NCBI GenBank assembly: GCA_965219935.1
Contig: CBDCOU010000003.1
Span: forward strand, 930,001 to 994,000
Direction of reading: 5' to 3'
DNA length: 64,000 bases
Origin: Bin34 sp965219935
GTDB lineage: Bacteria > Chloroflexota > Anaerolineae > Caldilineales > Caldilineaceae
Part shown: positions 1 through 7,467 of the stretch, piece by piece
How the letters are laid out: each line of letters opens with the position of its first letter
How positions within the stretch are numbered: position 1 is the stretch's first letter
Notes under the pieces: generated by a model
What the model saw: only the letters and a program-made list of their open reading frames with translations
The model's database searches: none
Told to the model about the DNA's origin: nothing
Made by a program: the position numbers and the translations under genes

Positions 1-203
1 GCGTCACCCGGCTCTGCCCCCTCGACATGGAACGGTCCGGTCATCGGATTGGGCCGGCCGGCCACGGTTTCGCCGCGATGGTCCGCGCCGCCGGCATCGA
101 CGGTGCGAGTCCGCACTACGTCTCCGGGCTGCAGATGACACACGGGTTCGTGCGTGCCGATGGTGTTGAACCACCGGGATGGAGCAAATTCAACCAATGC
201 CAT
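1..203 (-). CDS. Acetamidase/formamidase family protein, N-terminal part (cut by window start)
   Basis: The minus strand reads open from an ATG at 203 to the window edge, giving 67 residues with no stop. The reading contains FNTIGTHEPV, LQPGDVV, TVDAGGADHRGE and PNPMTGPFHVEGAEPGD. These are the characteristic opening motifs of acetamidase/formamidase-family enzymes, which hydrolyse small amides to ammonia and a carboxylate in the cytoplasm. A GGGAGG ribosome-binding site lies just before the ATG. The gene sits 29 bases downstream of the GNAT gene on the same strand, so the two may be co-transcribed. Metal-binding and catalytic residues further downstream lie outside the window, so activity cannot be judged. 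Confidence 0.8.
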   Translation of the reverse strand, partial: MALVEFAPSRWFNTIGTHEPVCHLQPGDVVRTRTVDAGGADHRGETVAGRPNPMTGPFHVEGAEPGD

Positions 204-232
204 TGGGGATCCTCCCTGATGCCAGAAGTATC

Positions 233-1240
233 TCAGTAAGTGAAGAGCCGCTTCTCGTATTGCAGGATGGTTACTTTCGGCACGAAGCCCAATCGCTGGT
301 TGATGGCCAGCATCGGATTGCGTTCTTCGTTGCCAGTCACAATCATGGTAGCCCCTTCCCGGTGCGCCTGTTCAATCGACTTGAGTTTCAGTGCGGTTGC
401 CAGGCCTCGCCGACGCCAAGCGCGGCGGACACCAGTCAATCGAATGTCCCAGACAGTTGGATTGCCCGAAGTTCGGTTGGCGGCCGTGAAGGCCGCGTAT
501 GGTCCAAAACCCTCGGCCGCGTTGGGCTCGGTGTGATCAACTGCGACCATCCACGTGTCCGGTGACGCACCGGATTTGCTCAGCATGTTGTCGAACTCGG
601 CCTCCGTTACGGAAGGAGGACCGTATGGACGAGGAACATCCGCGTCGACATCCAGCCACGCGCGGTGCAGTTTGGAGCGCCACTTGGGATCATTCTGCAT
701 CAGGCTCGGCAGGTTGTAGAACCCAATCCCTGCTTCCTCCACAGCTTGAATCCGCCCCACCCAAGGATCGAAGTCGAATCCCTGAACATCCAAAGCCGAG
801 TTCAAGTCGCGTTGGAGGCACACGTAGCCGTTGGCTTCAAGCCAGTCGACGCGCACGGGTCTGTCATCGCGCACTTTGAGGCTGAGGACACCAATCGCCA
901 AGCCTTCGATTCGCTTCAGAACATACGCCTCCACGAGCGAGTGAATCGCCTGTCCACCCACCATGAGATCTTCCAGAGCAGGGTAGAGCATGAAGTCGTA
1001 CGTCATGCAATCCTGAATTCCGATCCAGTTCGGCTTGTACACCTGGCCGCATCCGACAACCTTCGCGTCCATGGTTGCCACGAACAGGTGCGGCAATCGG
1101 TCCTTGCGCCCGGTTGCCAAACGGGCTCGAAAGTGCTCCAGGGTGTCCGGTGGGCGGTCGGGAACGTAGGCAGCACCGACCGCTAGCCACGCGCGGCATT
1201 CTTCGTCAACCGGCTTGAACTCCCGAATGTCGAATCCCAT
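233..1240 (-). CDS. GNAT-family N-acetyltransferase (tandem copy 1)
   Basis: This 335-residue protein has a C-terminal GNAT acetyl-CoA-binding motif at about residues 270-290 (GVRRAWRRRGLATALKLKS). It is followed by the ETGNEE-like strand (VTGNEERNPM) and the N-x-x-LGF end typical of the fold. The N-terminal half (IREFKPVDEE) resembles a second, diverged GNAT domain, so the protein is probably a double-GNAT acetyltransferase. The substrate is unknown. It is clearly paralogous to the next upstream gene at 1493-2494, from which it is separated by about 250 bases. The ATG at 1240 is preceded by a GGGGGCGGGC stretch that can serve as a weak ribosome-binding site. Confidence 0.85.
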   Translation of the reverse strand: MGFDIREFKPVDEECRAWLAVGAAYVPDRPPDTLEHFRARLATGRKDRLPHLFVATMDAKVVGCGQVYKPNWIGIQDCMTYDFMLYPALEDLMVGGQAIHSLVEAYVLKRIEGLAIGVLSLKVRDDRPVRVDWLEANGYVCLQRDLNSALDVQGFDFDPWVGRIQAVEEAGIGFYNLPSLMQNDPKWRSKLHRAWLDVDADVPRPYGPPSVTEAEFDNMLSKSGASPDTWMVAVDHTEPNAAEGFGPYAAFTAANRTSGNPTVWDIRLTGVRRAWRRRGLATALKLKSIEQAHREGATMIVTGNEERNPMLAINQRLGFVPKVTILQYEKRLFTY

Positions 1241-1492
1241 GCCCGCCCCCTTGTAGGCATGTTAGCCCGGTTTGGCACCGGAAACAGTCTCCCGGTTTGG
1301 GAACGTCCGTTGCCCCTAAACCTGCCCACCATCGGGGATTCCCTAGACTCGCAGGTGTGCCAAACACATGGTGTAGTCGGTGGCCCGTCCCCTCGGTTGT
1401 GTCGTGCCGGACAATTTCTGCAAAGCCGGTGACGATCCTACAGGAGCGCGGTAGTCACCGGCGACTCGTTTCGCGTGGCCATTGGCGGCCGG

Positions 1493-2494
1493 TTACAACT
1501 GCTTCTCGTAGTCCTGCCAGGCCGGAGAGGGCTTGAACCCCAACTTGATGTTGATGTCGTACATGGGATTGTTCTCTTCGTTGCCGGTTTCGAACCGCGT
1601 ACCGCCCATATCGCAGGCTTGGGCAATCGACTTCAGTTTGATAGCCGTGGCAATACCTTTGCGACGCCAGTTCCGGCGGACGCCGGTCAGCCATATGTCC
1701 CAAACCGACGAATCACTCAGTGCGGGATTGACACAAGTCAACCCCGCGTAGGGCCCGAACCTGGGACCTCCTTCGGACAACGAACTGTTGTCCACGGCAA
1801 TCAGGTTGGTCTCCGGCCGCAGGCTTGGGCTCTTCAGCATCTTGTCGAATTCGTCAACCGGAATGGGCTTCGGTTCATTCGGAACGGGGACATCAAGGTC
1901 AATTTCCACCCATGCTTCGTGCAACTTGGCATGCCAGTCCGGATCGTGTTCCTGCAGGTACGCAAGTGTATGGAACTCGATGCCGGAAGACTCGACTTTT
2001 TCGACAAAGCCGTCCCACGCACCGAAATTGAAGGTAGCCACATCCAGAGATGATGAGGGATAGCGCATCACCGCCGCATAATCGTTGTCAATCAACCAGT
2101 TCACTCTTGCTGTCTTGTCCTCGCGTGCACCTGTCAACAAGACCTCGGTCGGCCGGTCGGAGATGAGTTTCAAGACATGCCGTTCAACGTGGGAGTGGAC
2201 CGGTAGCCGATCCACCACCAGTTCTTCATGATCCGGGTGAACCGTGTGACTGAACTGGATGCGGCCCTCCACATTCAGCCAATAAGGATCCGAGACATCA
2301 CCCCAACCGACGATGGCTCCGTCCAAAAGGAAGACGAACCTGGCTCTGAACTTGTCCTTGCGCGCCGTCTCGTCCCTGTACTTCCACTGTTCCAGAGTAT
2401 TGGGTGGATACTCCGGCCAGCAGGCATTCCCGATCGCAAGACACGCCAGATACTCTTTGTCAACAGGATTGAAGGGACGGATCCTGAACTCCAT
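1493..2494 (-). CDS. GNAT-family N-acetyltransferase (tandem copy 2)
   Basis: This 333-residue paralogue of the neighbouring gene shares the same architecture. It opens with RIRPFNPVDKEYLACLAIGN and carries the acetyl-CoA loop GVRRNWRRKGIATAIK at about residue 271, then ETGNEENNPMYDIN and KLGF. It probably transfers an acetyl group from acetyl-CoA to an unidentified amine. The ATG at 2494 has a good AAGGAG ribosome-binding site seven bases upstream. Its upstream flank contains a duplicated piece of the RNase D 3' end (2530-2705), which shows that this copy arose by duplication of a unit that included the end of rnd. Confidence 0.87.
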   Translation of the reverse strand: MEFRIRPFNPVDKEYLACLAIGNACWPEYPPNTLEQWKYRDETARKDKFRARFVFLLDGAIVGWGDVSDPYWLNVEGRIQFSHTVHPDHEELVVDRLPVHSHVERHVLKLISDRPTEVLLTGAREDKTARVNWLIDNDYAAVMRYPSSSLDVATFNFGAWDGFVEKVESSGIEFHTLAYLQEHDPDWHAKLHEAWVEIDLDVPVPNEPKPIPVDEFDKMLKSPSLRPETNLIAVDNSSLSEGGPRFGPYAGLTCVNPALSDSSVWDIWLTGVRRNWRRKGIATAIKLKSIAQACDMGGTRFETGNEENNPMYDINIKLGFKPSPAWQDYEKQL

Positions 2495-2529
2495 GACGGT
2501 CTCCTTCCAGAATGCCGGATGCCGACTTG

Positions 2530-2705
2530 CTTTGAGGGCTCGGTTCGACGAATCGAGCCCCCGGGCCTGCCAAAGGGCGCAGACTCTATAACCGGGTGGG
2601 CGGCAGTGTCAATAATGTGGTGTCTCGACCAGCAGAACATCCGGCTGAACCCTTGGACAATGTCCACAGGTCCCTGTCCGTGCTGTCCAGACTCCAGGGG
2701 TGTCC
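2530..2705. repeat. Diverged duplicate of the rnd 3' end and its downstream flank
   Basis: Positions 2641-2695 match 3843-3895 with scattered substitutions. On the minus strand they read as LESGQHGQGPVDIVQGFSR, against LEQYGQEVVEIVQGFSQ at the RNase D C-terminus. The match continues into the intergenic DNA: GGTTCGAC near 2542 against about 3760, and CCTGCCAAAGGG near 2565 against CCTGCCAAGGG near 3787. The segment lies between GNAT copy 2 and the decayed copy 3, as expected if a unit of rnd-end plus GNAT was tandemly duplicated. The boundaries are approximate because the alignment was made by eye. Confidence 0.65.
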
Positions 2706-2864
2706 GGCTCAACTCTCCGCACGGTGGACTTGCCCGGAAGCCGCCCAGTTCGGCGCGTTGGGCAATCCTGGCGCACGGCAGTGGCTTTGGAATGCACCAA
2801 CCGCTCTGAACGGTTTGTGGAGGCCATCGAGCCGACTGGGTAGCCGTTCATCGTCCCATGCCGG

Positions 2865-3712
2865 CTACAGGAATTTTTTGGTACTCCGCCAAGTCGAGAG
2901 CGGATTTGCCCCCAGCCCGAGGTTGATGCCATACATGGGGTTGTTCTCTTCGTTGCTTGTCTTCATCCGAGCGCACCCCATGTCGCGCGCCTGAGCAATA
3001 TAGGCGTACCACTTCGGCTGCTTGCCCTCCCACTCCTGACGTACGCGAACGGTCAAAGGCTTGCCGTCGGTGTACCTGCGGATGGGGGCCAGACGTACCC
3101 AGCCTAACTTCGGGTTGCGCAGGCAACCGTCCCTGATCCTAACTTCGGGCGGGATGGTGAAGGTAGGCTGTTTAGTGCTTGGCTTTGTACTGCGGATGCC
3201 CGTGGTCCGTCCGGGTCGAAGAACGCGGCGTAGCCGTCCCCTATGTACTTGTTAGGCGTACCGGACGATTTCATAGCTGTAGTCCTGCAGCCATTCGTTG
3301 CCGGATGCGTTCCGGAACTGCGCAAACCGCTAGCCCAGCGTAACGAGAGTCGGACTGCCGGGACCATCCCCCAGCCTGCCGGACGCCTTCTACATGCGGT
3401 AGTCCGTCTGGTGACCGGCCAGGACGTGGTTCCAGACGAACCGACAAGGCACCCGCCAGTTGTTCGAGGTACTGTCCGTTCGCGTCTGTGCCGGGATACA
3501 GACGCCCGCGCAGGGTCCGTATGACGGCCCGGGACTCTTCTGCGGGATGCTGGTCATGGTGCCTCAACCACCTGCGCCGTTCGAGAGCCTGGTTACCGCC
3601 GGGCTCTCCCTTACACAGGGATTTGCAGCAACAGAGTTCGACTGTCAACTATTCGAGGTAAGCCCCATACTCTTCGTCTACAGGGCGGAAGGGACGGATC
3701 TCAAAATCAATG
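2865..3712 (-). pseudogene. Decayed third GNAT copy
   Basis: The 5' end near 3655-3710 still reads DFEIRPFRPVDEEYGAYLE before a stop, matching the starts of the two intact GNAT genes. The 3' end at 2865-3000 reads IAQARDMGCARMKTSNEENN followed by PMYGINLGLGANPLSTW, matching IAQACDMGGTRFETGNEENN and PMYDINIKLGFKPSPAW of copy 2. The middle is unrecognisable in all frames and the whole is shorter than an intact copy, so there have been deletions and frameshifts. No functional product is expected. It sits immediately downstream of rnd, in the position equivalent to copy 2 downstream of the rnd fragment. Confidence 0.8.
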
Positions 3713-3830
3713 GCTGTTTCGTCCCGGACAGCCAACTCCCCACACCCCCTGAAGATTCGGGTTCGACTCAATGGTGCGGGCCATGCGCCTGCCAAGGGAC
3801 AGGAACCCCATGACAGGACGATGTGCACTG

Positions 3831-5051
3831 TCAACCAGATACCTGGCTGAACCCCTGAACGATTTCCACCACTTCCTGCCCGTACTGCTCCAGCTTCCAA
3901 TCCGGCAGGATGTGGTATCCGGCCAGAGCGGCGACGGACATGGGGGCTTCCGCGGCGATGGCCTTGAGCGAGTGCTTGCTCAGGACAATGTCCGGATCGA
4001 CGCCCCGTTCATTGGACTTGCCCAAACGCCACCTGCGGAGCGCGTTGAACAACCCAAGTTCGCGCCGATCGGTGATCGACGTTGTGGATGATTTGAAAGG
4101 ACGCACCGCCACGCGTTGCCTTTGCCCTTGCTGGATGCATGCCAGAATGTCGTCCCCCAGCAGGCGTACTTGCCTGCGATCCAGGCATTTGCAGCGTTCA
4201 AGCGACCGGCGCGTCGTGGGTTGATTGCGAGCCAACGACAACAGCACCTTGTCGGTCACCACGCGACTGCGCGGCCGGTCCCAAGCCAGCGCGATCTGCT
4301 CGCGCCATTCCCACAAGGACTTGTACACCCCCATGTGCTTCAACGAGACCTGCTTGGTGGTCTGGTGATCCCAGAAGGTTTTGTCCCGCGAACCAACCCT
4401 GGAGTAGTCGGCGGACGCGACCTCCTCCATGTGGGCCAGCCCTTCCGCAAGCCGATCACAGTCCGACAGGCTGTGGAACAGTTTTCTATACAATGGCACA
4501 AGGTAGGCGACGTCGCCGCAAGCGTAGGTAAGCTGGCTCGCCGTAAACGGCCGCTTGCCCCAATCGGACATGCGAACCCGTTTGCTTTGATGAACCTGGA
4601 ACTCGTCCTCCAGAATCGAGCCGATGGAGGTGGAAGTCCAATTGGCCAGGCGCGCAGCGATTTGGGTGTCGAACAGATTCGCGACACGGATGCGGAACTC
4701 CTTGTGGAGGTACCCCAGCTCGCTCTGGGCACCGTGCATCACGAACCGGCGATTTGGATCGGCAAACAACGGGACCAGACGGCGGACGTCGACCCGGTCC
4801 GGATCCAACAGCCAAAGTTCAAGTTCACCGTCGCGACCGTCCCAGCGGCGACGGGTCATGGCAAACTGCATCAAACAAATGCGCGAGGCATAGCTGTGCG
4901 CGGAATTGCTTTCAGTGTCCAGGGCAACCAGCGTGTGGGCGGATAGGGCACGCTCGAACCGCTGGAGATCCGGCTCTGAATCCACCAGAACACAGCCAAG
5001 GGTGTGCCTACGCCCGTTGCGCGTAGCAAGGCTTACTTGGATGTCTGACAT
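3831..5051 (-). CDS. rnd: Ribonuclease D-like 3'-5' exonuclease with HRDC domain
   Basis: This 406-residue protein has the DEDDy exonuclease fold followed by an HRDC helical domain (about residues 230-310). Exo I is LDTES (Asp45/Glu47) and Exo III is YACGD (176-180). RNase D trims the 3' ends of tRNA and other structured RNAs. In Exo II the expected Asp is replaced by Glu (HGAQSELGYL, about residue 111), a conservative but unusual change. An upstream TTG at 5102 could extend the frame, but it overlaps a TATACT -10 box, so the ATG at 5051 is preferred. The 3' end is duplicated at 2641-2695. Confidence 0.85.
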   Translation of the reverse strand: MSDIQVSLATRNGRRHTLGCVLVDSEPDLQRFERALSAHTLVALDTESNSAHSYASRICLMQFAMTRRRWDGRDGELELWLLDPDRVDVRRLVPLFADPNRRFVMHGAQSELGYLHKEFRIRVANLFDTQIAARLANWTSTSIGSILEDEFQVHQSKRVRMSDWGKRPFTASQLTYACGDVAYLVPLYRKLFHSLSDCDRLAEGLAHMEEVASADYSRVGSRDKTFWDHQTTKQVSLKHMGVYKSLWEWREQIALAWDRPRSRVVTDKVLLSLARNQPTTRRSLERCKCLDRRQVRLLGDDILACIQQGQRQRVAVRPFKSSTTSITDRRELGLFNALRRWRLGKSNERGVDPDIVLSKHSLKAIAAEAPMSVAALAGYHILPDWKLEQYGQEVVEIVQGFSQVSG

Positions 5052-5101
5052 GATTGCTGTAACGAAAAGTGGCAAAGCAACGCAGTGGGGTACTGCCACC
5101 A

Positions 5102-5107
5102 AGTATA
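5102..5107 (-). promoter_or_regulatory. Candidate -10 box for rnd (TATACT)
   Basis: The minus strand carries TATACT about 50 bases before the rnd ATG at 5051. No good -35 hexamer was found at 16-18 bases. The site overlaps the alternative TTG start, which argues for the downstream ATG. Confidence 0.35.
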
Positions 5108-5253
5108 GACGATCAACACAGTCTGTGCTGACAGAACACGAAGGTCTTTCCGAAACCGGTTCCGAAAACCAAAATCACCGTTTCGGATACGCTTAGACTA
5201 CAAGGTTCGAACCTCCTCGCAACACCTCTGACAACATTGCCTATATTTCTTGC

Positions 5254-6246
5254 ATGATGATCGACACGGTTGTGCTTGACGCCGAAGGTCGCGTGTCGTG
5301 CGGCACCGATGCCGCAACAGTTGTGACGCGTCTTCGCCAGGGCCGGTGCCGGGCTTGGCTCGACTTCAACAACCCGACGGAGGTGGAACTGGACTTCGCC
5401 TTGGAGGAGGTTCTCCCCGCGCACGAACTAGCACGCAAGGATGTGCGGGATCAGGAAGGCACCCCTAGGCTGGCGGAGTATCCCAACTGCCTGGTCGTCG
5501 TATTCCATTCCGTCGAGGCATCGGGAACGGATCCGGCGGGTCTGACCACGGTCGAACACGTAGCCGTCCTAGGCCACAACCTCCTCATGACATTCACCTA
5601 CGACGACAGGCTCCATTTCGCGGAAATGCACGATCCAGCTCGCCACAGGTCCGATGGCCTGGCACTGGGAACGGTACGGCTGTTTCACGAACTCCTTGAC
5701 TGCCAAGTGGGCCAAGCCAGAGGGTTGATTGAGGACTTGGTGGGATCGCTTGAGTCCGTGGGGGATGTCATTTTCACCCGCAATCTGTCCGCGGCCAGCG
5801 AGCATGAAATCATGGAAGACATCCTGCAGGCCAAGAGCACCGCTTTGCGGTTGCAACGCGTCTTGGGACCGCAAGCGGAACTGTTGCGCAAGCTGGCGGT
5901 TGAACATCGGACATCCATCAGTCCCCAGGAACGGGCCTACTTCCAGGTGACCTTGGAGGAGTCCGTGCATCAGGAGTCGTTGGCGGACCTGCTCGTGGAA
6001 CTGGCCAACGGCACCATGACCACGCATCTGAACCTTTCCAACTACCGGCTGAGCGAAGTCATGAAGGTCCTGACCATGATCGCGACCGTGTTCATTCCCC
6101 TGACGTTCGTGACGGGACTCTTTGGAATGAACTTCGCGCACTTGCCCGGGACGCAGTCGCCGTATGCCCTGGTGGCGGTGGTCGCAGCCTGCTTGGTTCT
6201 CACCATCGGCATGCTTTTGTTCTTCAGACGCAAGCGGTGGCTGTAG
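5254..6246 (+). CDS. corA: CorA-family divalent metal ion transporter
   Basis: This 330-residue protein has a long cytoplasmic N-terminal domain rich in acidic helices. Two C-terminal membrane segments follow, with the family signature GMN at residues 291-293 just after the first (VFIPLTFVTGLFGMN). The tail RRKRWL fits the basic cytoplasmic end of CorA. The family carries Mg2+, Co2+ or Ni2+ as a pentamer in the inner membrane. It is divergent from rnd. There is no ribosome-binding site before the ATG. TATATT lies 7 bases upstream, so the message may be leaderless; a second ATG follows in frame at 5257. Confidence 0.9.
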   Translation: MMIDTVVLDAEGRVSCGTDAATVVTRLRQGRCRAWLDFNNPTEVELDFALEEVLPAHELARKDVRDQEGTPRLAEYPNCLVVVFHSVEASGTDPAGLTTVEHVAVLGHNLLMTFTYDDRLHFAEMHDPARHRSDGLALGTVRLFHELLDCQVGQARGLIEDLVGSLESVGDVIFTRNLSAASEHEIMEDILQAKSTALRLQRVLGPQAELLRKLAVEHRTSISPQERAYFQVTLEESVHQESLADLLVELANGTMTTHLNLSNYRLSEVMKVLTMIATVFIPLTFVTGLFGMNFAHLPGTQSPYALVAVVAACLVLTIGMLLFFRRKRWL

Positions 6247-6292
6247 CATTGCCCCATGGAACCAGCCTCTCGGCACTCGGAGCGCCTACTTC

Positions 6293-7264
6293 ATGACCAG
6301 TACCTATGCGTTTCGTTCGGCCGCCGGTGCCGACTACGGGAAAGTCATCGACTTGTGGATGCGGGGCGTGTCCAGCGACCGCGTCGCCATCGATCAGATT
6401 GCCAACACTTGGTGGAAGCGCCTCCTGTTCCGATATGTGGCAGGTCGCAAAATCTTCCAGCAGGACATGGAAACCGCGGTGGTGCTCAAGGACGGCAACC
6501 TGTGCGGCTACTATGGTCTGCAAACGGCAGCCGACACCATGAGCGTCTTCGATTGGGGACTGGATCTCGACTGGAGCACCGAAGGTCTGAGTGTCTTCGG
6601 ATTGATGGTCGAACACATTCTTGACGATATCTACGAGCGCAACGACGACATCGAGTCACTGGTCATCGGCACGGAACGTCATGAAAACGACGTGCGCGCT
6701 GCACTGGAACAGAGTGATTTTGAACCTCTCGACTACCAGATTGCACAAATGGTGATCGACTTGCCGCTGGCGCACAACGAGCCCCGCGGCGAGATGGATC
6801 TCCATCTCACGCTGCGCAACGCGCACTCCTTTGGCGATGCCATGGAGGACTGGATCCGGGTGGACTATCAGGGCGACAAGAGAAAGGCGGCCATCGTCCT
6901 TCCCATCCATAATGCGCTGCCCTTGCGAACCGTCACCTACGAGATTCTCGAGGGAGAAGATCCCAAGGGTTTCGTCCAGTTCTCATCCCACAACGATGAA
7001 GCCCGTTTCCTTTATGCGCTGGAGCCGGGACTGTGGGGCTCGCCGTTGGAACGCTTGGCCGTGACCGCCTTCTGCACGCAGCTGGCTCGCAAACAACGAC
7101 GGATCAGGTTGCGAACGTTCAGTCTGGCCCACCTCCATGCCAGCCGTGAATCCCTCGCATCGCTGGGTCTGAAGTTTGAACTCGCGCCCTGGGAGCGATG
7201 GGTACATCTGCTCTTCGAGGAGGACGACGAAGAGGAGGATGCGCCCAGTGACAACGGAGGCTGA
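6293..7264 (+). CDS. GNAT-like protein of unknown substrate, acidic C-terminus
   Basis: This 323-residue protein starts MTSTYAFRSAAGADYGKVIDLW, a beta-alpha opening seen in GNAT-fold proteins. A weak acetyltransferase-like region lies around residues 55-135 (AVVLKDGNLCGYYGL, then ERHENDVRAALEQSDFEPL, where GNATs carry 'N..A..lYek.GF'). No classic Q/R-x-x-G-x-A loop is visible, so catalysis is uncertain. The C-terminus is strongly acidic (EEDDEEEDAP). The ATG at 6293 has a GGAG 10 bases upstream. It starts 46 bases after corA and may be co-transcribed. It could equally be a non-catalytic fold relative. Confidence 0.6.
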   Translation: MTSTYAFRSAAGADYGKVIDLWMRGVSSDRVAIDQIANTWWKRLLFRYVAGRKIFQQDMETAVVLKDGNLCGYYGLQTAADTMSVFDWGLDLDWSTEGLSVFGLMVEHILDDIYERNDDIESLVIGTERHENDVRAALEQSDFEPLDYQIAQMVIDLPLAHNEPRGEMDLHLTLRNAHSFGDAMEDWIRVDYQGDKRKAAIVLPIHNALPLRTVTYEILEGEDPKGFVQFSSHNDEARFLYALEPGLWGSPLERLAVTAFCTQLARKQRRIRLRTFSLAHLHASRESLASLGLKFELAPWERWVHLLFEEDDEEEDAPSDNGG

Positions 7265-7467
7265 ACCGGGACGTTGGCAGGAGCCAGACGCACGTATCAA
7301 GCCGCAAGGGAGGCATCCATCCGGTTTCCGCGCCGGTTGATGAACCCGAAGATGTGCCACCGTGTCATGGGTGATGGGCGCGGATGGAGGAATCCAACGA
7401 AATCCGGCAGCCGGTAACACGGTCCGCCGGTTCCCGGTCACAGACAAAGTCGAACAAAGAACGAGGC

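Noticed and set aside
1297..1492. Small reading frames in the gap between GNAT copies 1 and 2
   Set aside because: They lack family motifs, start signals and sensible composition.
7265..7467. Glycine riboswitch before gcvP
   Set aside because: The characteristic conserved glycine-aptamer segments are not recognisable in the leader.
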